From positions 1 through 58,137 of the forward strand of contig JANTQF010000218.1 of assembly GCA_032988165.1 (NCBI GenBank): a stretch of DNA of 58,137 nt, written 5' to 3'. The stretch's first letter is position 1, and every line of letters begins with the position of its first letter. Positions 47,801-58,137 of this stretch are shown here, piece after piece. The notes under the pieces were generated by a model. The model searched no databases. It was not told the DNA's origin and saw nothing but the letters and a program-made list of their open reading frames with translations. Position numbers and translations under genes: made by a program. The stretch is from Emmonsiellopsis sp. PD_33. Lineage: Eukaryota; Ascomycota; Eurotiomycetes; Onygenales; Ajellomycetaceae.

Positions 47801-47866
47801 GCGACTATGCTTGTCCAAGTAAGGAACGAAGTCGCTCAACGGGACAGGGATGCTTGGGAGCTCCAT
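41842..47866 (-). CDS. Nucleotidyltransferase-like/ankyrin-repeat protein, 8 exons, 1845 residues
   Basis: Exons read by eye: 47388-47866, 47180-47315, 46532-47113, 44472-46471, 43838-44363, 43449-43775, 43109-43385 and 41842-43052 (5538 nt). The N-terminal 300 residues carry the landmarks of a polymerase-beta-type nucleotidyltransferase fold: VVVAGSAVTT (Gly-Ser, 138-139), SDVDLFLYG (Asp 172 and 174) and a later acidic FDVDCACTAFDG (about 242-251). Ankyrin repeats follow (for example TGRMPLHLAIMCGTPGIVRCL, GFTALHLAAARGDVEILRAIL and PLSPLHVAILNGHIDIIDAL), broken by acidic linkers. More ankyrin units lie near the C-terminus (GLTPLHAAFAGRRIMAARALV). The end is strongly acidic. I recall long fungal ankyrin proteins with this N-terminus; their role is unknown. 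The substrate cannot be inferred. One intron (43776-43837) uses a GC-AG pair. The start is the first ATG (MELPSIPVPLSDF). Confidence 0.88.
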
Positions 47867-49526
47867 GATGGATGTGTTTGTGAACGGGATGGAATTGGGT
47901 TGTGTCGTGAAATCAGACAATGGCAGCTAGAGACAAGATACAGAATGCAGCGTTGACAGGATGAATTGATGGCCAGATCCCCCCTCAGCAGCAGCAGCTC
48001 TCCCGCTATTTGAATATTCCGAAGCTTCAAGCTCGAGCAGGCGGCGGCAGGCAGCCAGCCCGCGCTAGCAGAGCCTCCCAGCGCTCTTGCTGGACAAGAG
48101 ACAGGCTGGATCGGGTGGTTGCCTGCCACTAGCCCCAGCTGGGCGTAGCGCGGCTGCCCTGGGATCTCGACCCCCTTTCGCTCTCCACCAGGATTCAGCA
48201 GAGGAGAACTTTAAATTCAGAGAGCTCGATAGCCATCTGGAAACCAGGCAGCATCTCCGTTTCGGGGCAGGTGGCACAGCAGTTCAAGGCATCCACTCCC
48301 GCTGCTGCTGGTGCCATGGTTTAGAGTTCCATCCAGCCTGACCGCTTGTTACTAGTACTTCTCTGAGAGAGCGATTGTCCAGCCAGAGACATGGAGTGCA
48401 TGCTCCCCCCCTTCACTGGGGATACATAAAATATATACACAACTACCGCACAAGACATATCAAATTGTCCACAAAGCACACGCCATTGGTATCTGCAGAT
48501 TCCAACCGTGGAAGACAAGACAACGCCGAGCTTATGCAACAAGACAGTCAAAATAAGCATAAATCCCATCAACCCATGGATGATTAACTAGTAAGTTAGT
48601 TAACTCACTCAATCCAGACGAAACTAAATTGACCAAATTGAGTTGCAACTTGCTAGCTAGCTAGTTACCAAAAATAGCTCAGGACATTCTTCAAGCTCGT
48701 GATGATAGACGGAAACTACCTACTTGGGTGGAAAATGGTAGTCAAAAGCGAAACTTTAACTCTACTCCCCAGACACCAGGCTTCTAGACATTCGGGTAGG
48801 GGGTGTATGTAATCCATACTACTAATCATCTATCATGTTCCAGCTCACTACATGGCGGTCTCCTAACTACTACCTAGCTAACCATCCGATTACCTATATA
48901 CATGCTAGAACTATATATGCTCTATATACCCCAGTATATAGGCATACATATACACAAGAAGGCCCCGCCCTATGTCAGTTATGTAAGAAGCCTTCCAATG
49001 GTATGTATGGCGAGGAGAGGAGAGGAGAGGAGAGGAGAGGAGAGGAGAGGGGAGGAGGGGAGAGGAGATAGAGAAGAAAGAAAGGTTGGAAAGGAGTAGT
49101 CATAATAGATATATATACACATAGTTGGCAATCAACAAGATCCATCCCACAGAGTAGCTACCTCATAACTACCTGACCCGGCCTGTAGATCCGGGAAAAG
49201 GGAGGTAAGTCAACTAAGGTGGTTTAGTTTGGTAGTTAGTTAGTTTCACGGAACGAAAATGCCAATAAATATCCATAGCCAGAGAAGTAGTTAACTACCG
49301 TACATTTAAGCAAATCAACCAGATGGCGGGGGAAAAAGAAAGAGAAAGAGAAAGTGGAAGGAAATACATAAACGTTACAAACGCCGTGAAAAAGAAGAAA
49401 GACAAGGAGGAGGGGCAAGAAAAACCATTTACCTAAAAGAATTAAATAGTTGGCACAAAAGATTGAAAATAGCAAGGAAAAAAAGAAATGGCCGTCTCAT
49501 CTTTACATCAACACCAACCCCCTTAA
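47867..49526. other. Intergenic, 1.66 kb
   Basis: Promoter of the ankyrin gene and 3' side of the senescence-domain gene. It contains a purine microsatellite at 49011-49069 and AT-rich sequence around 48800-48960. Open frames are short and featureless; no gene supported. Confidence 0.5.
49011..49069. repeat. (GGAGA)n purine microsatellite
   Basis: About nine tandem GGAGA units followed by imperfect GGGGA variants. Confidence 0.9.
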
Positions 49527-51183
49527 CTAATAAAACGTATCCCCCCCTTTCCCGCCCGCCCCCGCCCCCCTCATCGGCGTGCCCCCCAGTGACCTTCCAC
49601 TCTGCGCCCCATACGCCGGCGGCGGCGTCGGCGATGGCGACGGGCGCCGTGGCAAATGCGGCGGCGCTAATCCTGAAAGACCCTGACTACTCGTGGACCT
49701 GCCAAAGTGTGGAGGAGGCTGCTGCTGCTGCTGATGCGGCGGCAGAGACGACGGCGCATCCCCGCCCACAACAACCTGCTGGCCATCCTTCATACGGCCC
49801 ACAACCATCCCCTTCGCAACAGATTTGATCACAGCCTTGCGCGACACGCCCGCGGCGTCGATATATACCAGGCCGACATTTTTGACGCCGCCGGCCAGCT
49901 GGGCGGTGACGTGGCCTGCTTCTTCGCCGTAGCGGTGGCCGATGACGGTGCTGGCGGCGGCGGAGCCGGATTGGAGGAGGTTGCGGGCGCCTTGGTCGAT
50001 GCCGTCGGCGATGGTGGAGAAGGCGATGAGCGATTTGTTAAGGATGCCTGGCTTGTAGTTGTAGATTGGGTTGCCGTTTTCGTCGTAGCCCTTGGGCCGG
50101 TGCTCGAGGTCCTTTTTGCCTGCCATGGAGGCGCCGAAGTTTTGGGCGTATTTGGTTATCTGGCCGACGGTTTTGGAGGAGATGCCGGCCGCGTTGCCGG
50201 AGAAGGTGTTTATGCGGCGGATTCGGGCTTGCGTGGCAGGCGTGAAGGTCATGGGTTTGGCGCTGGGTTTGGTCTTTTGGGTGAAGGTGGAGGCGCCGGA
50301 TTGGAGGGATTTGCCGATGTAGGAGGTACCGGCGACGAAGAGGCGGGAGGCGGTTGCGGAGGTTTGGACGATGGTTGATTTTGAGTAGGCGGGGTGGCGG
50401 GCTGTTTGGAGGTATTCGTCAGAGACGTTGTTGACGCTGATTTGATTTCCTTCGGAAGGTAGTTGGATTTCAACGGGGTCTATCACGGCCATGGTTAGTT
50501 GTTTGCCTGTCAAACAGGAGGGCATCATACATACTCTTTGAGCCGGGCTTCACATCTGTTGATTCCACGACATTAAAGCCCTCCGTCAACTCGCCAACAA
50601 CGCTTCCATTCTCTTCATCAATAAGCACGATCTGCCCAGACTGGCGCTTCGCCATGTCTGCCTTTTTATTCCCACTGCTTCCGATTCCAACATAGCCTTC
50701 TCCGGGCGCAAAAGTTGAGGGGTTATAGGTACCGTGTTTCGGAGGAGGAGATCGTTCAAGGAACGCAGTGCATTGGGCCAGGATGGTCTCAAAGGTGTCC
50801 ACATCCTCTTGGGAGACTCTACCAGGGCCATGGCCAATCTTGGGGAATTGGATTCTGGTAAATGCCCCAGAGTCCGGTCCCATGTCCCATCGCGGAATGA
50901 GATAGCTATCAGGCGGCTGGTGGTATATCTGGGTCGTGGCGGGGAGGGGTAGATCTAACTCGGGAGGGAGGTGAAGGTGAAGATAGAAGTCATCTTCCGG
51001 TGTCTGCTCTGTAAAGCCAGCATTGTTCGGGTTCAAGGGCGGACATGCCGTGGGAACCATCAGAAGGGAGAGGGTCTGGGGTCCCGAGGCGGTGAGCTCT
51101 GATTCTTCGCCATTCTGGATGTGGAACGCGCGTATGTTGTCGATGCTGAAGAACAGGCGAGGGTCGTTGGGACCGCGGGACAT
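49527..51183 (-). CDS. Senescence/spartin-domain protein, 2 exons
   Basis: Exons 50535-51183 and 49527-50479 give 533 residues. The N-terminal part (FFSIDNIRAFHIQNGEE, then LSLLMVPTAC) resembles the beta-rich N-terminus of plant senescence and animal spartin-type proteins. The second exon holds the senescence domain: SRLFVAGTSYIGKSLQSGA, ARIRRINTFSGNAAGISSKT, then Gly/Ala-rich helices (LIAFSTIADGIDQGARNLL; GHRYGEEAGHVTAQLAGG) and GLVYIDAAGVSRKAVIK. Spartin-family proteins act on lipid droplets and membranes; that role here is inferred. The C-terminus is a Pro/Gln/Gly-rich tail. The joined frame crosses the intron at a Lys-Asn pair (GSKNPVEIQLP). The 49707-50378 plus-strand frame is a shadow caused by the GC-rich third positions. 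Confidence 0.85.
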
Positions 51184-52029
51184 TCTAGAGGTATTGGCGG
51201 GGTGAAGATGCCTAATGCTTTGAGATGTTAGAACTGAATAGAGATAAAGAATCAGCGGCGCGATGATTTGCCGGGTGACGAGCCTTGGTTGATCGTGCTA
51301 GGGTGAGTTTATCTCGTATCCTGGCAGGGGTATCAGCAAGGGGCCGTCGATGAGTGCTGAGCGGAATCTGAATGCAAGCAGCAACACTGACGGATCCAAG
51401 GAAACGAGAAGAGACCGTCCAGACGGAGATGACAAGGCCAAAGAGTCAGGAATACAGGCGCGTGCTCGTTGCTGTCTCAAGATAGGTGCACGGGGGGTGT
51501 GGTGGAGGAGAATAAATAGAGCGGGGGGTCAGCCACAGCGACAAAGACGAGGGGTTCGCTGTGGGGCTTGGCGCGTCCAGTGTGGGTCCTGCATGCTATA
51601 TTTGGCAAAGCGTGCATTCACCCAGCGTTAAATGGCCTTGGCGCTGCATCCTTGGCGCATGATGTCATCAGCTCTGCGCCACACTTGCTGTGGCTGGTGT
51701 CAACTGCTGTCCAATATTCTGACAGTATTCTACAGTGCTCTCCATACGTCCATGAATCAATTCCAAATCTAACAGAAACCCTGGTTTCATTTACTGCATC
51801 ACATCTTGGATTGGAGCAAATCTGGCCTCTTGATACTAGCGATAGAGTATCATTGATAAATGGCCAGTGATGGCCTAAAACAGGGGACAGCACCAAAGTC
51901 AGAAACCATGTTTGATTGTTTTCCAGGTGTTTAAACAAGTCCTCTCACTCTCACACAGTCTTTTTAACTCCCTGAAATGACCTAGTTTCCTCTCTGCTCT
52001 CCCATTTCTTGTTGAACCTATCTACAGTG
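51184..52029. other. Intergenic region between senescence-domain and hydrophobin-like genes
   Basis: Promoter side of the senescence-domain gene and 3' side of the hydrophobin-like gene. Only short unrelated frames; nothing supported. Confidence 0.5.
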
Positions 52030-52444
52030 TCATGCACTGTCATCAGACACCGGCGGCTCTGGAATAACCCCTTCGCCAAGGATGGGCACACAGAGAGCTC
52101 CAAGGTCGATATAACCCTGATCCAGCCTCCTGTCAGACAGCAAAGCATTCTCTTGCTCATTAGATGGAAACTCACGTATTGGTTCAAGAAGCAGCACGCA
52201 GCAGTGCCCCCAAAACAATTTGTCGACGGGCCTGAACCGGAAGTTAGATTTACTGGAATTTCTTTCTATTATCCTCCAGTTGAAAAAGATAGAAGGGAAG
52301 CATACTTGAGAGGCAGTCATAGCCATTCAGACTGAAACGGCAGCATGACTGCAACATGCCTTTTCCACAGGATACGGTTTGACGTATAGCGAGAGAAAAA
52401 GTGAGTCCGGCCAGCGCGAGGAGGGTGAAAGTTTTGGCTGCCAT
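52030..52444 (-). CDS. Hydrophobin-like secreted eight-cysteine protein, 3 exons
   Basis: Exons 52306-52444, 52176-52231 and 52030-52116 give 93 residues. The start MAAKTFTLLALAGLTFSLA is a signal peptide. The cysteines fall in the hydrophobin order C-CC-C-C-CC-C: C26, C34-C35, C44, C52, C59-C60 and C74. The spacings C-X7-CC, C-X6-CC and CC-X13-C fit class I hydrophobins, but the two middle loops (X8 and X7) are much shorter than usual, so the protein is compact. It ends CVPILGEG and then a short acidic tail. Hydrophobins coat spores and hyphae and assemble at air-water interfaces; that role is inferred. Unspliced reading would give only C26-C44. The first intron has GTATGC...TTCAG ends; a second possible acceptor for intron 2 at 52130 would give another C-terminus, so the last exon is less sure. 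A TATA box lies 133 bases upstream. Confidence 0.68.
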
Positions 52445-53347
52445 TATTGTTTTTAAGCCAAGTTGAGCAGGCTGCAACGCAGGAAGGGGTAGATATGATA
52501 CAATATACCTCGGTGGGTTAGAGTTGAAAACAAACGCTCTACTCGTTGAAAGCGGGATGTAAGGGAATCGTGGCTCCTTTTATAGATAGAACTTCACCTT
52601 GTTCTTATGCTTCTAATCCGCACAATCAGCATGCTCCCGCTCCTGTCCTACTGACACCCTTTGATGATACCTCGACGCCAAAGCCAAACAAAGGAACATG
52701 AGTTGGGCGGCTAGGATAGATTGTTTGCTGATATCGAGACGTGAGGCTGCCACAGTGGTAGATTGGGTATAGGTAACCCTTGTGTCCAGTATCTACCCCC
52801 ATTGACTGGCAAGACAGGCCGGTATTCTCCAAATCCGGCTTATTTCAGGATCAAGGATAGGGTTACGGTTGCAGCAATCAACCGTAAATATCAACAATGG
52901 TCGGTTAGCAATCATGGCTGTTGATGCAACGATGGTCAATGTTTTAGCAAACAGCTCCCTTGTGATATTTCCCTTGCTGGCGAACATGATTTTGTAGCTG
53001 GTAATAGAAATTCAACAAACCAGCTGCAAGGGCAAGAGAGCGGATAATTCCTCTCCTTTAGATGTTCAAGTTGTTTATGGTAAGGTGGGCAGCAGCGGAC
53101 GTTGAATCCAGTCTTGGCGCCAAGAAGCAGTCAGGTGACCTACATCCTCCCGCCCGCGACTAGCCGAGGTCCAATGTTGAGCCTCCATCCACATGCTGTC
53201 CGAAATCTCCCCGTCCTCCCACCGCCATCTCCGGCTTCTCTCGCTGTCTGTCTCTCTCTCTCTCGTCTCGGGATACCCTGCCTTACCTCGGATTGCTCAA
53301 TTGCCGCTGTTCAAGCCTGCTAGCCACCGTCTGTGCTGTTCTAAACA
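52445..53347. promoter_or_regulatory. Divergent promoter region, hydrophobin-like / acyl-CoA dehydrogenase
   Basis: 903 bases between two divergent genes. It contains the TATA box of the hydrophobin-like gene at 52577-52584 and pyrimidine-rich sequence (CTCTCTCTCTC near 53254) before the dehydrogenase start. No further gene supported. Confidence 0.55.
52577..52584 (-). promoter_or_regulatory. TATA box of the hydrophobin-like gene
   Basis: TATAAAAG on the minus strand, 133 bases before the ATG at 52444. Confidence 0.65.
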
Positions 53348-54829
53348 ATGGCGTCGGTTGCCCGAGTTCTGCGGCCGCTTTCCAGCAAGCCCGCTTCTTC
53401 GATTCTCTCCTCTGCTAGAAAGACTGTGCCGTCGCGGACGTTGCAATGGTATGGATTCTACTTGTTGAATTCCTCTCCGGAAACCTATCAGCAAAGATAT
53501 TTGCTTTGAAATGAACCTGACATGTCTTGTAACCATCCTCCAGCGCCCGCTCGTTCTCCGCCACCCCCAGCCGCCGCGATGTTGACATTACCTCCCTCAC
53601 CCCAACTCCAATCACTCACTTCTCCGAGACCGAGTCGATGATGGCTGAGTCCGTATCCAAGTTCGCACAGGAACAAATCGGCCCCAAGGTTCGGGAGATG
53701 GACGAGGCGGAAACCATGGACCCCACCGTTGTCGAGCAGCTGTTCGAGCAGGGATTGATGAGCGTCGAGATTCCCGAAGAGTACGGCGGAGCGGGCATGA
53801 ACTTCACATCTGCAATTGTCGGAATTGAAGAGCTGGCCCGTGTCGATCCCAGCGTCTCTGTCATGGTTGACGTCCACAATACCCTCGTTAACACTGCGAT
53901 TCTCAAATGGGCCGATGCCGAGGGCAAGCGGAAATGGCTGCCCAAGCTCGCCACCAACACCGTTGGATCCTTCTGTCTGTCGGAGCCCGTTTCCGGGTCA
54001 GATGCCTTTGCGCTCCAGACCAAGGCCGTGAAAACCGAGCACGGATATAAGATCAATGGCTCGAAGATGTGGATTACCAACTCGATGGAGGCTGGATTCT
54101 TCATTGTGTTCGCGAACCTCGATCCCAGCAAGGGCTACAAGGGCATCACCGCGTTTATTGTTGAGAAGGGTACTCCCGGATTCAGCATCGCGAAGAAGGA
54201 GAAGAAGCTCGGTATCCGCGCTTCCAGCACTTGCGTCCTCAATTTCGACGATGTCGAGATCCCCAAGGAGAACCTCCTGGGCGAGGAGGGCCATGGATAC
54301 AAGTACGCCATTGGCCTGTTGAACGAGGGCCGCATTGGTATTGCCGCCCAAATGACCGGGCTCGCTCTCGGGGCCTGGGAGAACGCCGCCAAGTATGTTA
54401 CCCTCCCTCTCATCTGAGCTCCCCCTCCCCTCTCCCCTACTAACCAACACGTAACAAAACAGATACATCTGGAACGACCGCCGCCAATTCGGCCAACTCA
54501 TCGGTGAATTCCAAGGCATGCAACACCAAGTCGCGCAAGCCTACACCGAAATCGCCGCCGCGCGTGCCCTCGTCTTCAACGCCGCGCGCAAGAAGGAGGC
54601 CGGCCAGGATTTCGTCCAGGACGCCGCCATGGCCAAGCTGTACGCCTCACAGGTTGCGGGCCGCGTCTCCGGCGCCGCGGTTGAGTGGATGGGCGGTATG
54701 GGATTCGTCCGTGAAGGGATTGCGGAGAAGATGTTTAGAGATAGCAAGATTGGTGCGATTTATGAGGGCACGAGTAATATCCAGCTGCAGACTATTGCGA
54801 AGAATTTGCAGAAGCAGTATACCCAGTGA
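53348..54829 (+). CDS. Mitochondrial short/branched-chain acyl-CoA dehydrogenase, 3 exons
   Basis: FAD enzyme that introduces the alpha,beta double bond into short or 2-methyl-branched acyl-CoA and passes electrons to ETF, in mitochondrial fatty-acid or isoleucine/valine breakdown. Exons 53348-53448, 53544-54392 and 54463-54829 give 438 residues. The N-terminus is Arg/Ser/Ala-rich without acids (MASVARVLRPLSSKP), a mitochondrial presequence. The mature part has the helical N-domain (EYGGAGMNFTSAIVGIEELARVD), the middle beta-domain signature (FCLSEPVSGSDAFALQT; KMWITNS) and the C-domain (NDRRQFGQLIGEFQGMQH). The catalytic base is E418 in YEGTSNIQ. Compared with family members the length is normal and no residue is missing. 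SBCAD is the closest match from memory; the exact substrate range is open. Codon use is GC-rich, as in other highly expressed genes here. Confidence 0.95.
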
Positions 54830-56081
54830 AATTCAAATTGAAAAAAAAAAGTGTTTCGGGGGTTTTTCTCTTTTTCTCATTTTTTTTTTGACTCTTTGGG
54901 TTGGGTCGGGTTTGATTTTGCGGGGTTTATATATATATGAAGACTGCTTTGTATTAGTATGAAATGAATATAGATAGAAGGAGTGAAGAAGAGGCAGGGA
55001 AAAAAAATATCAAGAAATTGGATATCAATGATATTGTCCTTGTTCCATTGTTAATACAGTAGTTTGAATGTTGAGAGATGGGTTAGGGGGGTAAGTAGTC
55101 AGATAAGTGCTCTTCAACTCTCTGCATGGGCACGACTTATTCATTTAATTTGCTTTTCTCCGGTGAAAGGACGGAAAAGAAAAGAAGAGAAAAGAAGAGC
55201 ATGTGACTCAGACAAACAAGGATAATTTTAGCAATAAAATTTGAATGAATTGGTTTTTCTCTCTGTCTCCCATTGCTCTAATGGACGTCGAGAAGTAGTT
55301 AGATGGGAAATATCTTCAACACACTATGCGATTCTCTGCATTTCTTCAACGATGTACAAGTTGTCAAGCGCAAGGAGAAAGGAGAGAAGAAAAAGAAAGA
55401 GAAATTTGATATATATAAGGGGGAACAGAAAAATGCTCCATCCCTTCTTTGAAACGGAGGGGAGAAAAAAAAAAAAGCAAGAAGAAAGAGAAGAAAGAGA
55501 AAAGAACACAAAAAAAAGGAAAAATACAAACAAAAATAAAAAATGCGCAAAAAAAAAGTCATAATATCATCCCATCAATACATATATAGATAAACAGCGT
55601 AGATCAAACGTTGCCCACGGGCCACACAGCCCCCCCCCTCCTGCATGCGTTAAGCTTCTAGGTTCCAGAATACCATGGTTTGCTCAATCCGACTTTTAAC
55701 TGACTTCAGAACAATGGGTGGTCCGTTCGGGTTCTCCCTCCCTCCCCTCAGCGAACCGGAAAGTGCAACTGTGCTGCGGACTCCATCCATGGTTCAGAGC
55801 GGGCTCGGCCCGGGGGTGGTGTCGGTTCGGTTTAAAAGTTTGCCTGGTTGGTTGTGGTTAGAATGTTTTGCGATAACATTTAATCAAGGAAGTTAAATAG
55901 GAGAACGGGGATTTCTTCAATTATCAACCAAGAGGGAAGGAAAAAAAATTCCTACCTATTTCTTGCCATCCCGTCCCATCCCATCCCATCCCTTGACATC
56001 ACAAACCCAACCCAACCCAACCCAACAAACGAAGAAGAAAAAAAAGAAGAAAAAAAGGTCAACTCCCTCACCCATTCAATC
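54830..56081. other. Convergent intergenic region, 1.25 kb
   Basis: 3' sides of the dehydrogenase and the small membrane-protein gene. T-rich after the dehydrogenase stop and A-rich around 55460-55555, where the minus-strand frames are Phe-rich low complexity. No gene or RNA supported. Confidence 0.55.
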
Positions 56082-56285
56082 TCACGCCTTCTTCGGCGCC
56101 CCCGCCGCCTTCGCTGCCGCAGCGGCCGTAGCCGTCGACGAAGCGGCCGTGAGCTCCTGCGCACGTCTGCCAGGCGTGCTGCTGTTCCGCTTCATGTACT
56201 TTTGGCGACACATGCCGAGGACGAGGAAGCCGACGAGGCAGGACCAGGCGCCTAGGCCGATGAAGAGGAGCTGGATGGCGTTCAT
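56082..56285 (-). CDS. Small single-span membrane protein, 67 residues
   Basis: Not recognised. MNAIQLLFIGLGAWSCLVGF begins a hydrophobic segment through about residue 25 (LVLGMC), followed by a basic patch (RQKYMKR), then an Ala/Ser/Thr-rich tail ending in a Lys-Lys motif (GAPKKA). The layout, a single N-terminal anchor with positive charges after it, suits an organelle or ER membrane protein with the tail on the cytosolic or matrix side. The ATG at 56285 is the only one giving the complete anchor. It may be a small subunit of a larger membrane complex; nothing in the sequence says which one. The short length lowers confidence. Confidence 0.55.
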   Translation of the reverse strand: MNAIQLLFIGLGAWSCLVGFLVLGMCRQKYMKRNSSTPGRRAQELTAASSTATAAAAAKAAGAPKKA

Positions 56286-58013
56286 TGGTGGGGGTTTCTC
56301 CTTTCTTTCTTGCCTTTTTTCTTTTTTTTTTTTTTGGCGGGCGGCGTGTTTGCGGGTTGGCGTGCTTTGTACGGGGTATAGGGAGGAGAAGTTGGCGTTT
56401 TCTTTTTTGTTCTCTAGGTTCCCCCTCGAGCAGTGCGAGTGTGTATTGAGGTTGAAGGAATGGTGGGTTTGGTTTGACGGGTCCTTTCGGGAGCGAAGGT
56501 AAAGATATATATGGAAAAAAGAGGGGAAAGAAAGAAAGAAATAATATCAACTAATGGGATATATGCAGTAGATAAAAGCGCTTATAGCTTGTCTTTCGGA
56601 AAATTTCTGTGTGACTGGACTTTTATTATCAGATATTGAGAGAGGTGACAGGGAAGCAACCCAAGACAAGCTTTTTCAAGGAAGCTGTGTCTAGCTTCGA
56701 TTTGCGTGGATAATAGACGAGAGATTGATGCTTGCCAGGAGCAATATGGAGGAGGGGAGCGCGTGGATGAAAGTATATTATTATCTAGCTCAGAGGATAA
56801 AGGGGAGGGGAGGGGAGAATTAGGACGTCGAGGCGCCTTTAAGGGGTTCTCAAAGGGCTAGCTACCGAAAGCATGCTGGATGATTTGCAATTTTTCCGAA
56901 TTCGTATGTGTGCTTCTTCCCCCTTGCGAGCCAGGGGGGTTGCGAATGGACGATGCTGATTGGGCTTTAGCTGCAGGAATAATGGTTGGATCCAGGGCTG
57001 TAACGCGTCTTTTCGCCTTTTTTTTTTGTGTGTGTGGTGTCCTTTTCTTTTTCTTTCTTTTTTTGGGATGTGTTTTCTAGTCTTTTCGGGCGCATCTTTT
57101 TTTTTGGCGGGCATTGGTCGGGCCTGGAACGGCCTGAAGCCAGGGGAAGCAAAGATAGGGCGGGGGTGTTGTGCAGAGCTGTGGGGAATTATCATGCTGC
57201 GCAGATGATGATTCTCGGTCCACCGTTTATCTACGCAATTTTTAGTTATGGGGGCGAATGAACCCCTCAATTCCATTTGAGATGTTAATATATAGCGATT
57301 GAAGAGTTGGTTGGATAGTAGTTAAATCCTGTTTGGGTGCTGAAAATGGTGATGATGCGCGATCAAAACTGCGGCTGGTTAGTTAGAATTGAAACTTCTC
57401 TTTCCTCACCGACCTTAACTTTTGCTCGAATCTGTGAGGCTGACAAGAATGATAAAAACCGGGTTTGCGGAAGCCCCTCGTACATTTTCTTTCACATCAC
57501 ACACAGGCTGATATCATTCAATCCCCCTGATATCTGGTGGGGACATCGGCGCCTGGCGCCCACTGGCACCGTCGGGATTCCCGTTTTCTCTCCACCCGAT
57601 TGTCTAAAACCAGCTTCGTGCATCAGCGGAAATTGCGCAAGATACTTCGCATTTTTAGTCCCCGAACAGCTAATTACTCGGCGAGGGCTCAGCCAGTTTC
57701 TAGGGAAACATAATCTCTTTTCCTATGTACTATTATTAGCGCGGGGTTCTTTTTGGCAAGCGAAGAGAAAGTAAACCTATCCCCCCTTCACCCCCGATCC
57801 TGAGGATTGTCGTGAAAGAGAAGATATAAATAGATCAGCCGAGGGCGGCTATCTTGGTATATTGGTGAGGTTGTGCCAGCTTCAATCAAGCGGTGGGATC
57901 CTGGAAGCCAAGGTTGCCTCATTGGCCGGGGAGTGGCTTTGCTTAGTAAGTGGGGCTACGCCGCATTTGCCTTAGCGCCCCCTGAGATATCAAATTGGCC
58001 CCTGCCGCCGCAG
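56286..58013. other. Right-edge stretch without a supported gene
   Basis: Upstream of the small membrane-protein gene. A 145-codon plus-strand frame at 57337-57774 has no recognisable feature. A TATAAAT at 57825-57831 could belong to a gene beyond the window, but no start codon with a convincing frame follows before the edge. Confidence 0.45.
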
Positions 58014-58108
58014 GTTACAGTTCAACTGACCATCAGAATCAGTCAGCTGACTATGCTAGGTGAGGTCAGTCAACTGACCTTCCTTAGTGTAATTTATATG
58101 GTCAGTTA
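58014..58108. repeat. Cluster of TCAGTTGAC-type short repeats at the right edge
   Basis: Repeated GTTCAACTGACCATCAG, GTCAGCTGAC, GGTCAGTCAACTGACC and GGTCAGTTAACC motifs on both strands. Near-identical motifs (AGTTGACTGTCAGTTGACCATCAG) lie at the right end of the TIR element at 39.7 kb and near its left end. This may be the edge of a related element cut off by the window. Confidence 0.55.
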
Positions 58109-58137
58109 ACCTCTTATTAATACAAGCTATTACATGA

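Noticed and set aside
49707..50378. 223-codon plus-strand frame over the senescence-domain gene
   Set aside because: Gly/Val/Ala-rich shadow of the opposite strand's coding sequence.
57337..57774. 145-codon plus-strand frame near the right edge
   Set aside because: No signal peptide, domain or plausible promoter; composition resembles translated non-coding DNA.

Overview
The window looks like nuclear DNA of a filamentous ascomycete (Pezizomycotina), probably a eurotiomycete close to the Onygenales. Supporting signs are short GT-AG introns of about 55-95 bases, pyrimidine- or purine-rich promoter tracts, an ERMES subunit (Mdm12), a Kin4-type kinase, a compact hydrophobin-like protein and small TATA-driven secreted-protein genes. 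The order is inferred from gene character only, since no database search was possible.

Layout, left to right. 1-2139: AT-rich, low-complexity DNA without a gene. 2140-16568: a conserved housekeeping block with the large subunit of TFIIA (-), the APC/C activator Cdc20 (-), a kelch/BTB protein (+), a cytosolic GH1 beta-glucosidase (+), the recombination mediator Sfr1/Mei5 (-) and Mdm12 (-). 16569-27749: about 11 kb with no convincing gene, only a possible remnant of a membrane-protein gene and an isolated TATA box. 27750-34153: an F-box protein (+) converging on a long Kin4-like kinase (-). 36192-37602: a basic protein of unknown function whose two halves lie in different frames. 37.9-41 kb: a small accessory island with two unrelated secreted-protein genes (38026-38391 - and 40382-40891 +), between them a 948-bp TIR element with a TA target-site duplication and an internal 12-bp minisatellite, a 112-bp TG...CA insert with a 5-bp duplication, and two separate tandem duplications. 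41842-47866: an eight-exon gene for an 1845-residue protein joining a nucleotidyltransferase-like N-terminus to ankyrin repeats. 49527-54829: a senescence/spartin-domain protein (-), a hydrophobin-like gene (-) and a mitochondrial acyl-CoA dehydrogenase (+). 56082-56285: a small single-span membrane protein (-). The right edge carries TCAGTTGAC-type repeats like those inside the TIR element at 39 kb.

Fungal genes are not in operons, and the neighbours do not form one pathway. The genes are housekeeping (transcription, mitosis, recombination, organelle contact, fatty or branched-chain acid breakdown) with two accessory stretches. All exon joins were made by eye from GT/AG (once GC/AG) signals and reading-frame continuity; for every multi-exon gene given with joins the summed exons are a multiple of three, and only 36192-37602 stays ambiguous. 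No transcript evidence was available.
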